Below are positions 1 to 5,453 of a stretch of 15,995 nt of DNA, piece by piece; within the stretch, counting starts at the first letter, position 1; each line of letters opens with the position of its first letter. Made by a program: the position numbers and the translations under genes. Below the pieces are notes generated by a model. That model had not been told where the DNA came from. It saw only the letters and a program-made list of their open reading frames with translations, and did not search any database. Source of the DNA: an uncultured Muribaculaceae bacterium (lineage in GTDB: Bacteria; Bacteroidota; Bacteroidia; Bacteroidales; Muribaculaceae); the NCBI GenBank assembly GCA_910589055.1, contig CAJURN010000034.1, positions 1-15,995 of the forward strand. Direction: 5' to 3'.

Positions 1-456
1 CTCCATGATAGTGTTGAGGGCGGTGTCGTAGCCGATGGTGGTGTCGGTGCCGTAGAGGTCGTTGTCGATTGTTCCGGGCAGACCGATAATGGGGAAGTTG
101 AATTCGTTGGCGAAGATGCGGGCACCGGTGAGCGAACCGTCACCACCGATAACAACAAGCGCGTCGATTTCATGGCGGCGGATATTGTCGTAGGCCAACT
201 GACGACCTTCGGGAGTCTGGAATTCTTTGCAACGGGCGGTTTTGAGGATAGTACCACCCTGCTGGATGATATTGGAAACGTTCTGGGTCTTGAAATCAAC
301 AATCTCGTCGGTGATAAGTCCGCGGTAACCGCGGTAAATACCCTTTACCTTGAGACCGCTGAAGATAGCCGAACGGGTTACGGCACGGATAGCGGCGTTC
401 ATTCCGGGGGCATCACCTCCGGAAGTCAATATACCTATACATTTAAGCTCTGCCAT
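1..456 (-). CDS. pfkA: 6-phosphofructokinase, N-terminal 152 residues (cut by window edge)
   Basis: Phosphofructokinase transfers the ATP gamma-phosphate to fructose 6-phosphate, the committed step of glycolysis in the cytoplasm. The visible 152 residues begin MAELKCIGILTSGGDAPGMN, the nucleotide-binding start of the family. GGDGS lies at 104-108 and PGTIDND at 127-133, with the catalytic-base aspartate (TID) at 131. GGDG (not GGDD) and PGTIDND (not PKTIDND) point to the ATP-dependent rather than the pyrophosphate-dependent form. The family is about 320 residues, so roughly half the gene lies beyond base 1. I chose the start at 456 because the conserved GGDAPGMN block follows 13 residues later. 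Two tandem Bacteroidetes promoters lie just upstream (500-530 and 574-604). Identification is firm; which paralogue of several it is cannot be told. Confidence 0.96.
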   Translation of the reverse strand, partial: MAELKCIGILTSGGDAPGMNAAIRAVTRSAIFSGLKVKGIYRGYRGLITDEIVDFKTQNVSNIIQQGGTILKTARCKEFQTPEGRQLAYDNIRRHEIDALVVIGGDGSLTGARIFANEFNFPIIGLPGTIDNDLYGTDTTIGYDTALNTIME

Positions 457-499
457 GATAAGGAAATAGAATAAGTCTGTACTTGAATGTTTGAGAAGG

Positions 500-530
500 C
501 AAAGGTACGAATAAGTGAGTGCAAAGCAAA
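500..530 (-). promoter_or_regulatory. Proximal promoter of pfkA (Bacteroidetes type)
   Basis: Read on the minus strand, TTTG (527-530) is followed by 19 bases and then TACCTTTG (500-507). This matches the Bacteroidetes primary-sigma consensus TTTG, 19-21 bases, TAnnTTTG at every fixed position. It would start transcription about 40 bases before the pfkA ATG. It forms the downstream end of an 82-base repeat that is also found in front of the dsbD unit. Confidence 0.8.
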
Positions 531-581
531 ATTTATTTTAGCTTTGCCGAGCGTGAGTACCTAAGACGACTGTCAAAGGTA
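500..581 (-). repeat. 82-base promoter-bearing dispersed repeat, copy A
   Basis: Read on the minus strand, 581 to 500 matches 7745-7826 of the plus strand at 76 of 82 bases with no gaps. It begins and ends with TACCTTTG and contains a 27-base inverted repeat (521-547) with arms GCAAAGC and GCTTTGC around an AT-rich centre. The six differences are single substitutions grouped in pairs, so both copies look intact. Confidence 0.85.
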
Positions 582-604
582 CGAATAAGTGAGTGCAAAG
601 CAAA
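574..604 (-). promoter_or_regulatory. Distal tandem promoter of pfkA
   Basis: A second TTTG (601-604), 19 bases, TACCTTTG (574-581) lies on the minus strand exactly 74 bases upstream of the proximal promoter. It is an identical copy of the proximal promoter. Whether both are used cannot be told from the sequence. Confidence 0.6.
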
Positions 605-614
605 ATTTATTTTA
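574..614 (-). repeat. 41-base direct duplication of the promoter half-element
   Basis: Bases 574-614 are identical over 41 bases to 500-540. Beyond this the copies differ: here the second arm of the inverted repeat (CTTTGC, 635-640) is pushed about 20 bases away by an AT-rich insertion. It reads as a partial tandem duplication of the dispersed repeat. Confidence 0.85.
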
Positions 615-814
615 TTACTGTCAAATAAAAATGTCTTTGCTCGGTTTTCGGCGTCCTACGGACGCCAATGTAGGTGTTTTATTTCCCGGGCACACCTCCG
701 GCTAAAAGCCTGCGGTGTACCCGGTTACGGAATAATCAACGTCCTCCGGACGTGCGTTGGAGACCATAAAAGTGCCACGTACACCTCTGACTTTTAACCG
801 TAGGTGTGCCAGGT

Positions 815-964
815 TTATAACAAATCTGCATTAGCGTCCGGAGCGTCATCGGCGAAGCCGCTTTCGCAGAAAGACCCTGGAATCAGTGCATTGGCATTAT
901 ATTGCGGTTCTGCAGCTCCAACAAATAGCCCCATGGCGGCGACAATAATAATAACCCCGACCAA
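815..964 (-). CDS. Doubtful small open frame with one hydrophobic segment
   Basis: An open frame on the minus strand ends at TAA (815-817). It could start at TTG 964 (49 residues) or ATG 934 (39 residues). It reads as a hydrophobic stretch (VGVIIIVAAMGLFVGAAEP) followed by a short acidic tail (FADDAPDANADLL), much like the end of a small membrane peptide or the remnant of one. There is no good start context, promoter or recognised family, and the flanking DNA is hairpin-rich. Chance is a real alternative. Confidence 0.2.
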   Translation of the reverse strand: MVGVIIIVAAMGLFVGAAEPQYNANALIPGSFCESGFADDAPDANADLL

Positions 965-1015
965 ACAGTGCGTTTGCTGTGTGCGGGGCGGGGACTATAT
1001 ACATTATAATACACC

Positions 1016-1062
1016 AAGCTCCGTTGGAGCGGAATATGAATCATTCCACTCTAACGGAGCTT
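1016..1062. repeat. Long hairpin with 20-base arms
   Basis: Bases 1016-1035 pair with 1043-1062 over 20 positions with two mismatches and a 7-base loop. Each arm carries AAGCTCCGTT or its complement. It lies 32 bases past the stop of the leftward secreted-protein gene, so it could act as a 3' stem. No T-run follows on the minus strand, so it is not a classical intrinsic terminator. Confidence 0.7.
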
Positions 1063-1093
1063 GAGAAGTCTTTATTGCCTGCTGCGGAATCTA

Positions 1094-1789
1094 TCAGCGG
1101 AGATAGATTTTGCCGGATTTGGCAGCGGAGCCTTCGAGGGTGTAGACGTAGACACCGGCGGGAAGTTCGGAGGTGGAGAGTACGCCGGAACCGTCGATTG
1201 TGGTTTCGAGCACCTTGAGACCCACGATGCTGTAAAGGCTAACGCGGGTGGGAGTAGCTACGGAGTATTCGATACCGCCTTTGACGGGCAGGAACGAGTT
1301 GGAGTTTTCAATAACCGAAACACCGCCGTTCTTGCTGTTCATCACAAGGGTGAAGCTCTTCTTGGTTTCCTCGCGGTCGCCATCCTGAGCTGTAAAATCA
1401 GTTACTACGGTAGGGAAGTCAGCCTCGGAATCGAAAGTACCTGTATAGTGGAATTCGAGAGCCACTTTTCCTCCCTGCTGAAGAGTGACAGTCTTGGTAA
1501 CCGAAGTTCCGGCCTCGCATGCGCCACCGGCACAAAGCTGAATCGACTCTCCTGAAGTGCAGGCAGAAGTCACGGCAATTTTCGAGGAATAAGTATCGGT
1601 GCCGAGATAAAGCTCGGGAGCCATCTTGACAATCTTCTTTCCGCGGGGGCCATCGGTCACCTCAAGTTCGTTGAAAGTAAGCTCGGAATTGTTTTCAATC
1701 ACCTTGTCGCCAAGATAGAAATTGAGTTCGCGAGCCTGAACGGAAGTTGCCAGTGCAAGACCGGCGAGCATTATGTAGAGTTTTTTCAT
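1094..1789 (-). CDS. Secreted protein with a C-terminal type IX secretion sorting domain
   Basis: The function of the body is not recognised. The 231-residue product has a signal peptide (about 1-19, MKKLYIMLAGLALATSVQA), a beta-rich middle, and a C-terminal domain from about 155 with the pattern of Por_Secre_tail sorting domains: SLYSIVGLKVLET, then LPAGVYVYTLEG, then SGKIYLR at the end. Such domains direct cargo through the type IX secretion system to the cell surface. Three cysteines sit close together (77, 86, 91). I chose the ATG at 1789 rather than an in-frame one at 1855. The latter lies against the preceding terminator and upstream of the only -7-like box (1833-1840), whereas 1789 gives a clean signal peptide. 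It follows the TlpA/DUF6029/Omp28 operon but is separated from it by a terminator. Confidence 0.85.
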   Translation of the reverse strand: MKKLYIMLAGLALATSVQARELNFYLGDKVIENNSELTFNELEVTDGPRGKKIVKMAPELYLGTDTYSSKIAVTSACTSGESIQLCAGGACEAGTSVTKTVTLQQGGKVALEFHYTGTFDSEADFPTVVTDFTAQDGDREETKKSFTLVMNSKNGGVSVIENSNSFLPVKGGIEYSVATPTRVSLYSIVGLKVLETTIDGSGVLSTSELPAGVYVYTLEGSAAKSGKIYLR

Positions 1790-1832
1790 AAGCAGAAATA
1801 TCTTTTGTTTGGATATAAGACATGTGAACGTA

Positions 1833-1840
1833 CAAAAATA
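1833..1840 (-). promoter_or_regulatory. Possible -7 box of the secreted-protein gene
   Basis: On the minus strand this reads TATTTTTG, matching TAnnTTTG, 44 bases before the chosen start. No TTTG lies 19-21 bases upstream, so support is partial. Confidence 0.35.
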
Positions 1841-1852
1841 CAACTTATTATA

Positions 1853-1895
1853 CAAAAAACGCCGGCCTTGAAGGAAAATTTTTCTCCAAGGCCGG
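1853..1895 (-). terminator. Intrinsic terminator of the Omp28-like operon
   Basis: CCGGCCTTG (1862-1870) pairs perfectly with CAAGGCCGG (1887-1895), and on the minus strand the stem is followed within two bases by a run of T (1859-1854). It lies about 22 bases past the stop of the leftward Omp28-like gene. There is also a T-rich stretch on the other side, so it could work in both directions. Confidence 0.85.
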
Positions 1896-1917
1896 TGTTT
1901 TTAACATTTTTCGGGAT

Positions 1918-2740
1918 TTACTTCACTTCGCAACGTGCTGCCTGAAGCACTCCGGAGTCGTCGTAAAGGAAAGCCACGACCGTCAGATTCTCGACATTCC
2001 AGTCCTCAACGAGATACTTTTCCTCCACAATCACGTGGCGGCGTGCGATGCTGTGGGTATAAAGGGCCTCGGAGTCAGCCGCAATTGTGACATCCTCGCC
2101 CCAAGTACCGTTGACTGCGGCACGGAACACGTTGTTATGAACATATTCCTCGATTGTACCGTTCATGCTGCTCTGTTCGGCCACTATGCCGCTTTCAAGA
2201 ATCCAAATCTGGAGTTTGGCCTTGACCTCAGAGTATGCATCCACGGAGGTATTGATGGAGATATTCTCGGTATCTGCATCGTAGGTTGCCGACACGCTTA
2301 TTGTAGCAGGAGCGAGACGCACGAGTTCCTGACGAACCAGACCTGCCCACTTGTCGGGGTCAACAGCGCCGCCACGGCGGTTTACTACACCCTTGGGCCA
2401 AGCGTTGATGCTCCACGAGGAATTATAGACATCGCCCTCAGGCTGCTTGAGGTATATGAAGTCGGGGTATTCGCCGTCCTCAACCGCGAGGGCAAATTCG
2501 CCTGCATGGATGCTGACGGGGATAACGTTGTCGGGATATTGTTCGGATATTTTTTTCAAGCACCTCATGAGCTTCGGGACAGTTGACACAGTGCTGTCCG
2601 GTAAAATCCTCTATGATAATGGTGCGCTGGGGAATAATCTCGTCCATTTCGATATACCGGTCGTCGGTGGATATATCGGAGCACGCCGCAATAGAAAGTG
2701 CGGCGGCACAGGAGAGCGCTATGTATGAAATCTTATTCAT
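1918..2740 (-). pseudogene. Omp28-related outer membrane lipoprotein, frameshifted in an A7 run
   Basis: Two overlapping frames make one protein. The first part (from ATG 2740) has a lipoprotein signal with lipobox cysteine at residue 20 (SIAAC), then IIIEDFTGQHCVNCPEAHE, the thioredoxin-like segment of the Omp28 family with a CxxC pair at 51/54. After residue 63 the frame is lost at seven A (2556-2550, minus strand). Reading on in the other frame from 2550 restores a plausible continuation (ISEQYPDNVIPVSIHAGEF) to the stop at 1918. Removing one A would give an intact 273-residue lipoprotein of normal family size. The change may be a true mutation, a slippage-controlled switch or a sequencing or assembly error. 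It is the last gene of an operon, 15 bases after the DUF6029 gene. Family assignment is good; the molecular role of Omp28 proteins is not well defined. Confidence 0.82.
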
Positions 2741-2755
2741 TTGAAGTGGGGAGAG

Positions 2756-4441
2756 TTAGAAATTGAATGTGTAGGCAATCTGGAAACCGCGCTGAGCCGG
2801 AACGTAGCGGCACACACCGCCGGAGCAGTTGAAGCCCGCACGGGTTCGGCCATAGCTGAGCATGAGACGGTTGGCACGGTAGTTTCCGGTGATTCCAGCC
2901 ATGTAATAGTGGGTTCCATCGCCGCCGCAGTTCCACATATCGCTCACGGTGAACATAAGGTACGGCGCCACGGAGAGTTCGAGCAGACCGTAGGCCCAGT
3001 CCTTTTTGTCGCCGCGTGTAGTGAGATACTGGAGTTCGCCACGGAGGGTGAAACGCTTGTCGAACTTATACTTGGCATCAAGTACAAAGATGTTCGATTT
3101 AACGATTCCGGCATGACCCGGGCCTTCGATTACGTCGCCGTTGTACATCTGGTTCATGTACATGAACGTGAACTGGAAATCGCGCGTGAGTCTCTTTTCA
3201 ACCTGAAGATTGACATCGTGGTAGTAGGCCTCGCCCATTTTGAAGAATCCTTCGGTACCGCCGTTTGTGCCGTATTGCGAGCCGAGGCCGCCATCTTCAA
3301 CGGGCTTGTGCTGAAGGCCGCGGATGTAGCTTGCATTGACCTTGATTTTGGTGCCGTAGCGGCCACCGAGAGCGGTCTTGCGCTTGAATGTATAGGCAAA
3401 TGCGCCTTGGAAAGCCCATTCGCCGGGAGCGTTCTGAGTGGCGTAGGGATAGAGCGCTGCAAGCGCGTAGGTGTGCTGGTAGGCGAAGGCAGGCATGTTG
3501 TTGAGGAACGCCGACGTTCCCGACATCGAGCGCTGAGAGCGGAACGACATGTTCTCGCTGCGCTTTGCCTGAATCAATGCCGAGAGACCCGACCGGGAGT
3601 AAGAAGCCGAGAGCATCACTGCCGTACCTTTTCCGTAGGTGTAATTATTATCGAACGACGGATCTTGGCCTTTCCAGGCAAATTCGCCGAGAATACCGAA
3701 ATCGCCCTTGCTGAAATTAGTGCGCACATCAAAGGCGCTCACATTCTCGGGAAGGTTGAGACGATAGACGGTACCGGGCACAACCACCGTTTCCTCATTC
3801 TCATGCTTGAGAACGTAGGACACTCCGGCTGTCCACACCACTCCCTTGTCGGCGAGACGGCGGGAAAGTTCCTCGATGCTCACTTCGGCATCGGCGCCGT
3901 AGACCTGCGACTGCTTTTTCCAGTCCCAATATCGGCGCTGAAGACCTCCGAGGGCGGTAAAGCGGAAACCGCGCAGGGCGTTTACCTTCAACCGCCCACC
4001 ACGAATACTGTTGTCAATGCCGAGGCTGCGTTCCTCGTAGGTGCGGAGGATGAATCCGCTACCGAATTGCTCGTAGAAGTCGCCTGCGGTAAGCTCAAAG
4101 CCCTTGAACTTACCTTTGGCATAGATGTGGGGCACACCCCAACCTTTGAAATCGGGCTCGTAGCCGGGAAGGGGCCATTTCATGAATTCAAGCCGTGCAC
4201 CGGCATCCACATACCGGCTTATGAAATTAAGGTCGGCATAAGTGTTGGTAAGGAATTTCTGGTCGTACGACCCCGTACCGATGGCGGCATCTTCCTCGGG
4301 GAAAAGCATGTCGGTCTGGATACTGCCGTGGAGGGCAGCACCCTTGTCGCCAATATTGATGGCCCGGGCATCGAAAGCGATACCCGCCATGATGGCCGAC
4401 AGCACTGTCAGCCCGAAAGCCGGAATTAACGGTGTGCGCAT
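2756..4441 (-). CDS. DUF6029 family outer-membrane beta-barrel protein
   Basis: The 561-residue product has a signal peptide (about 1-27, ending DARA) followed by many alternating, aromatic-rich strands and a C-terminal phenylalanine (AYTFNF), features of an outer-membrane beta barrel. The pattern, including GFILRTYEERSLGIDNSIRG and the tail NCSGGVCRYVPAQRGFQIAY, fits the DUF6029 family of Bacteroidetes, recognised from memory. Cysteines occur near the end at 505, 539 and 544; the last two form a CX4C pair that could be a disulfide in a loop. It lies 11 bases after a TlpA-like thioredoxin gene and 15 bases before an Omp28-like gene, so the three are surely co-transcribed. The function is unknown; transport or anchoring of the neighbouring lipoprotein are guesses. 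Confidence 0.88.
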   Translation of the reverse strand: MRTPLIPAFGLTVLSAIMAGIAFDARAINIGDKGAALHGSIQTDMLFPEEDAAIGTGSYDQKFLTNTYADLNFISRYVDAGARLEFMKWPLPGYEPDFKGWGVPHIYAKGKFKGFELTAGDFYEQFGSGFILRTYEERSLGIDNSIRGGRLKVNALRGFRFTALGGLQRRYWDWKKQSQVYGADAEVSIEELSRRLADKGVVWTAGVSYVLKHENEETVVVPGTVYRLNLPENVSAFDVRTNFSKGDFGILGEFAWKGQDPSFDNNYTYGKGTAVMLSASYSRSGLSALIQAKRSENMSFRSQRSMSGTSAFLNNMPAFAYQHTYALAALYPYATQNAPGEWAFQGAFAYTFKRKTALGGRYGTKIKVNASYIRGLQHKPVEDGGLGSQYGTNGGTEGFFKMGEAYYHDVNLQVEKRLTRDFQFTFMYMNQMYNGDVIEGPGHAGIVKSNIFVLDAKYKFDKRFTLRGELQYLTTRGDKKDWAYGLLELSVAPYLMFTVSDMWNCGGDGTHYYMAGITGNYRANRLMLSYGRTRAGFNCSGGVCRYVPAQRGFQIAYTFNF

Positions 4442-4452
4442 CTACGGATATT

Positions 4453-4950
4453 TTATTTCTTTACGAGCGAGCGGATTTTCTTGATAATCTCCTGTTCGGA
4501 GCCATCGGTGTAGCCCGAGTGGGAGTAAACGATTTTTCCCTTTCCGTCGACGATAAGCACGTGAGGAATGGTCTGGATGCCCATGGCACGGCTGAAATCG
4601 CTGTTGGAATCAAGCAGCACCTCATAGTCCCAGCCTTCGGCATCAACAAGGGGTTTTACCTTACCGGCGTTCTGAGCCTCGTCGATAGACACGGCATAGA
4701 GCTTCATGCCGGTTTCGTCCTGCCAGTCGGGATAAACTTCGGCGATGGCCTTGAGCTCACGCATGCAGGGCTTGCACCATGTGGCGAAGAAACTGATTAC
4801 GAAAGGCTTGCCATTGTTGGAAAGTTTGGAAACGTTGACAGTTTTTCCGTTGAGAGTCTTTACCTGAACGGAAGGAAGCTGTGCAGAAGCACAGAAAGCC
4901 GCCATGAGCACGAAAGCTACAAGGGCGAAAGTACGTGTGAACTTATTCAT
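4453..4950 (-). CDS. TlpA/ResA-like periplasmic thioredoxin
   Basis: This 165-residue protein has a signal peptide (about 1-23, FCASA before Q) and a single thioredoxin fold. FFATWCKPC places the redox cysteines at 59 and 62, and TIPHVLIVD holds the cis-proline loop. Such proteins exchange thiols and disulfides in the periplasm, usually reducing a specific client, with electrons from a DsbD/CcdA-type membrane protein. Cys20 is not in a lipobox, so a soluble periplasmic or membrane-tethered form is more likely than a lipoprotein. It is first in the operon with the DUF6029 barrel and the Omp28-like CxxC lipoprotein, which suggests that one of these is its partner. A matching promoter lies at 5063-5093, giving a leader of about 105 bases. 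Confidence 0.92.
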   Translation of the reverse strand: MNKFTRTFALVAFVLMAAFCASAQLPSVQVKTLNGKTVNVSKLSNNGKPFVISFFATWCKPCMRELKAIAEVYPDWQDETGMKLYAVSIDEAQNAGKVKPLVDAEGWDYEVLLDSNSDFSRAMGIQTIPHVLIVDGKGKIVYSHSGYTDGSEQEIIKKIRSLVKK

Positions 4951-5062
4951 AATGCTTAAAAATTATCGGATATATTACTCTTTCAGTTAATAAATGCAAG
5001 AAACAATCTTCTTCCGCATACACAAAAGCGCCAAACGCGCCCCCGAAGCGGAAAAACTTTCA

Positions 5063-5093
5063 CAAAAGTAACACATTTGCAGGAATTTGCAAA
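5063..5093 (-). promoter_or_regulatory. Promoter of the TlpA/DUF6029/Omp28 operon
   Basis: On the minus strand TTTG (5090-5093), 19 bases, TACTTTTG (5063-5070) matches the Bacteroidetes consensus exactly. It is the only good match upstream of the TlpA-like gene. Confidence 0.75.
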
Positions 5094-5096
5094 ATA

Positions 5097-5263
5097 TAAG
5101 TAGGATGTATTAATTAGTTATCGTATTGATTGGGTTTTTATATGAGCAGGATTTCAATTGGCTTTGATGGCACAATGGGGTTCCATTGGAACTGAAAAGC
5201 CGGTTGGAAGGCTGCCATAGAAAGCTATAAGCAATGCCTTAACTAATTGGTACATCCTACTTA
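5097..5263. repeat. 167-base element with 24-base terminal inverted repeats and nested stems
   Basis: The ends 5097-5120 and 5240-5263 are inverted copies matching at 22 of 24 bases. Inside, 5153-5165 pairs with 5196-5208 (10 of 13), and at the centre GTTCCATTGGAAC (5180-5192) is a 6+1+6 palindrome. Next to the right end, 5251-5270 forms its own perfect 9+2+9 palindrome. The layout suits a small non-autonomous mobile element or a structured RNA. No clear target-site duplication or own promoter was found. It fills most of the 385-base gap between the TlpA operon and tRNA-Thr; the only other open frame here, about 33 codons from ATG near 5255, is probably chance. Confidence 0.6.
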
Positions 5264-5294
5264 GGATGTATCGGGGAAATCGCAGTCTCAGGAC

Positions 5295-5323
5295 AAAAAA
5301 ATCTCCCCGGAATTTCCGGGGAG
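5295..5323 (-). terminator. Intrinsic terminator of tRNA-Thr
   Basis: CTCCCCGGAA (5303-5312) and TTCCGGGGAG (5314-5323) are perfect complements around one T. On the minus strand the stem is followed directly by seven T (5301-5295). It starts 13 bases past the tRNA 3' end. Confidence 0.93.
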
Positions 5324-5335
5324 ACCATATGTGAG

Positions 5336-5408
5336 AGCCGCGAGTGGGACTCGAACCCACGACCTTTTCGTTACGAATGAAATGCTCTACCAACTGAGCT
5401 ATTGCGGC
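5336..5408 (-). tRNA. tRNA-Thr (anticodon CGT)
   Basis: The minus strand folds as a 73-base tRNA: acceptor GCCGCAA with TCGCGGC, D arm GCTC/GAGC, anticodon loop TTCGTAA with anticodon CGT reading ACG, and T arm GTGGG/CCCAC around TTCGAGT. CCA is not encoded. Two pairs are A-C mismatches: position 6 with 67 in the acceptor stem, and 31 with 39 closing the anticodon loop. A promoter (5423-5453) and a terminator (5295-5323) flank it, so it is a single-gene unit. Confidence 0.95.
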
Positions 5409-5422
5409 CTGATTTTGCGGTG

Positions 5423-5453
5423 CAAAGTTAGCAATTATTTTTGGCTTTGCAAG
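5423..5453 (-). promoter_or_regulatory. Promoter of tRNA-Thr, overlapping the end of the DUF4270 gene
   Basis: On the minus strand CTTG (5450-5453), 19 bases, TAACTTTG (5423-5430) matches the Bacteroidetes consensus with one change in the -33 box. The -33 box lies inside the last codons of the DUF4270 gene, whose stop is at 5435-5437. Confidence 0.65.

Larger units (their letters stand above)
615..1093. other. Gene-poor stretch with a series of short palindromes
   Basis: I see no convincing gene here. The stretch holds a run of inverted repeats: 650-666 (GGCGTCC, TAC, GGACGCC), 687-723 (CGGGCACACC against GGTGTACCCG with a nested GGCT/AGCC), 739-753 (ACGTCC, TCC, GGACGT), a GC-rich one near 955-992 (CCCCG against CGGGG) and a long one at 1016-1062. 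AGGTGTGCC at 802-810 is the exact complement of bases 689-697, so alternative pairings exist. It resembles decayed repetitive-element DNA. The short open frames crossing it are probably chance. Confidence 0.5.

Noticed and set aside
500..614. CRISPR-like direct repeats
   Set aside because: There are only two units, each contains a promoter, and the match extends beyond the repeat into the spacer in the second locus.
519..1064. Plus-strand open frames in the gap right of pfkA
   Set aside because: They cross the promoter repeat and hairpins, have cysteine- and arginine-rich non-protein-like composition, and overlap each other in different frames.
1061..1555. Plus-strand open frame opposite the secreted-protein gene
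   Set aside because: The minus-strand gene has a signal peptide and a sorting domain; the plus product shows neither and no start context.
2741..4429. A 562-codon open frame on the plus strand, opposite the DUF6029 gene
   Set aside because: It mirrors a strong signal-peptide-bearing barrel gene with family resemblance and operon context; the reverse product has no domain or strand pattern and arises from codon bias.
5154..5393. Open frame running through tRNA-Thr into the inverted-repeat element
   Set aside because: Its N-terminal part is translated tRNA (the VGSSPTRGS-type artefact) and it crosses a strong terminator.
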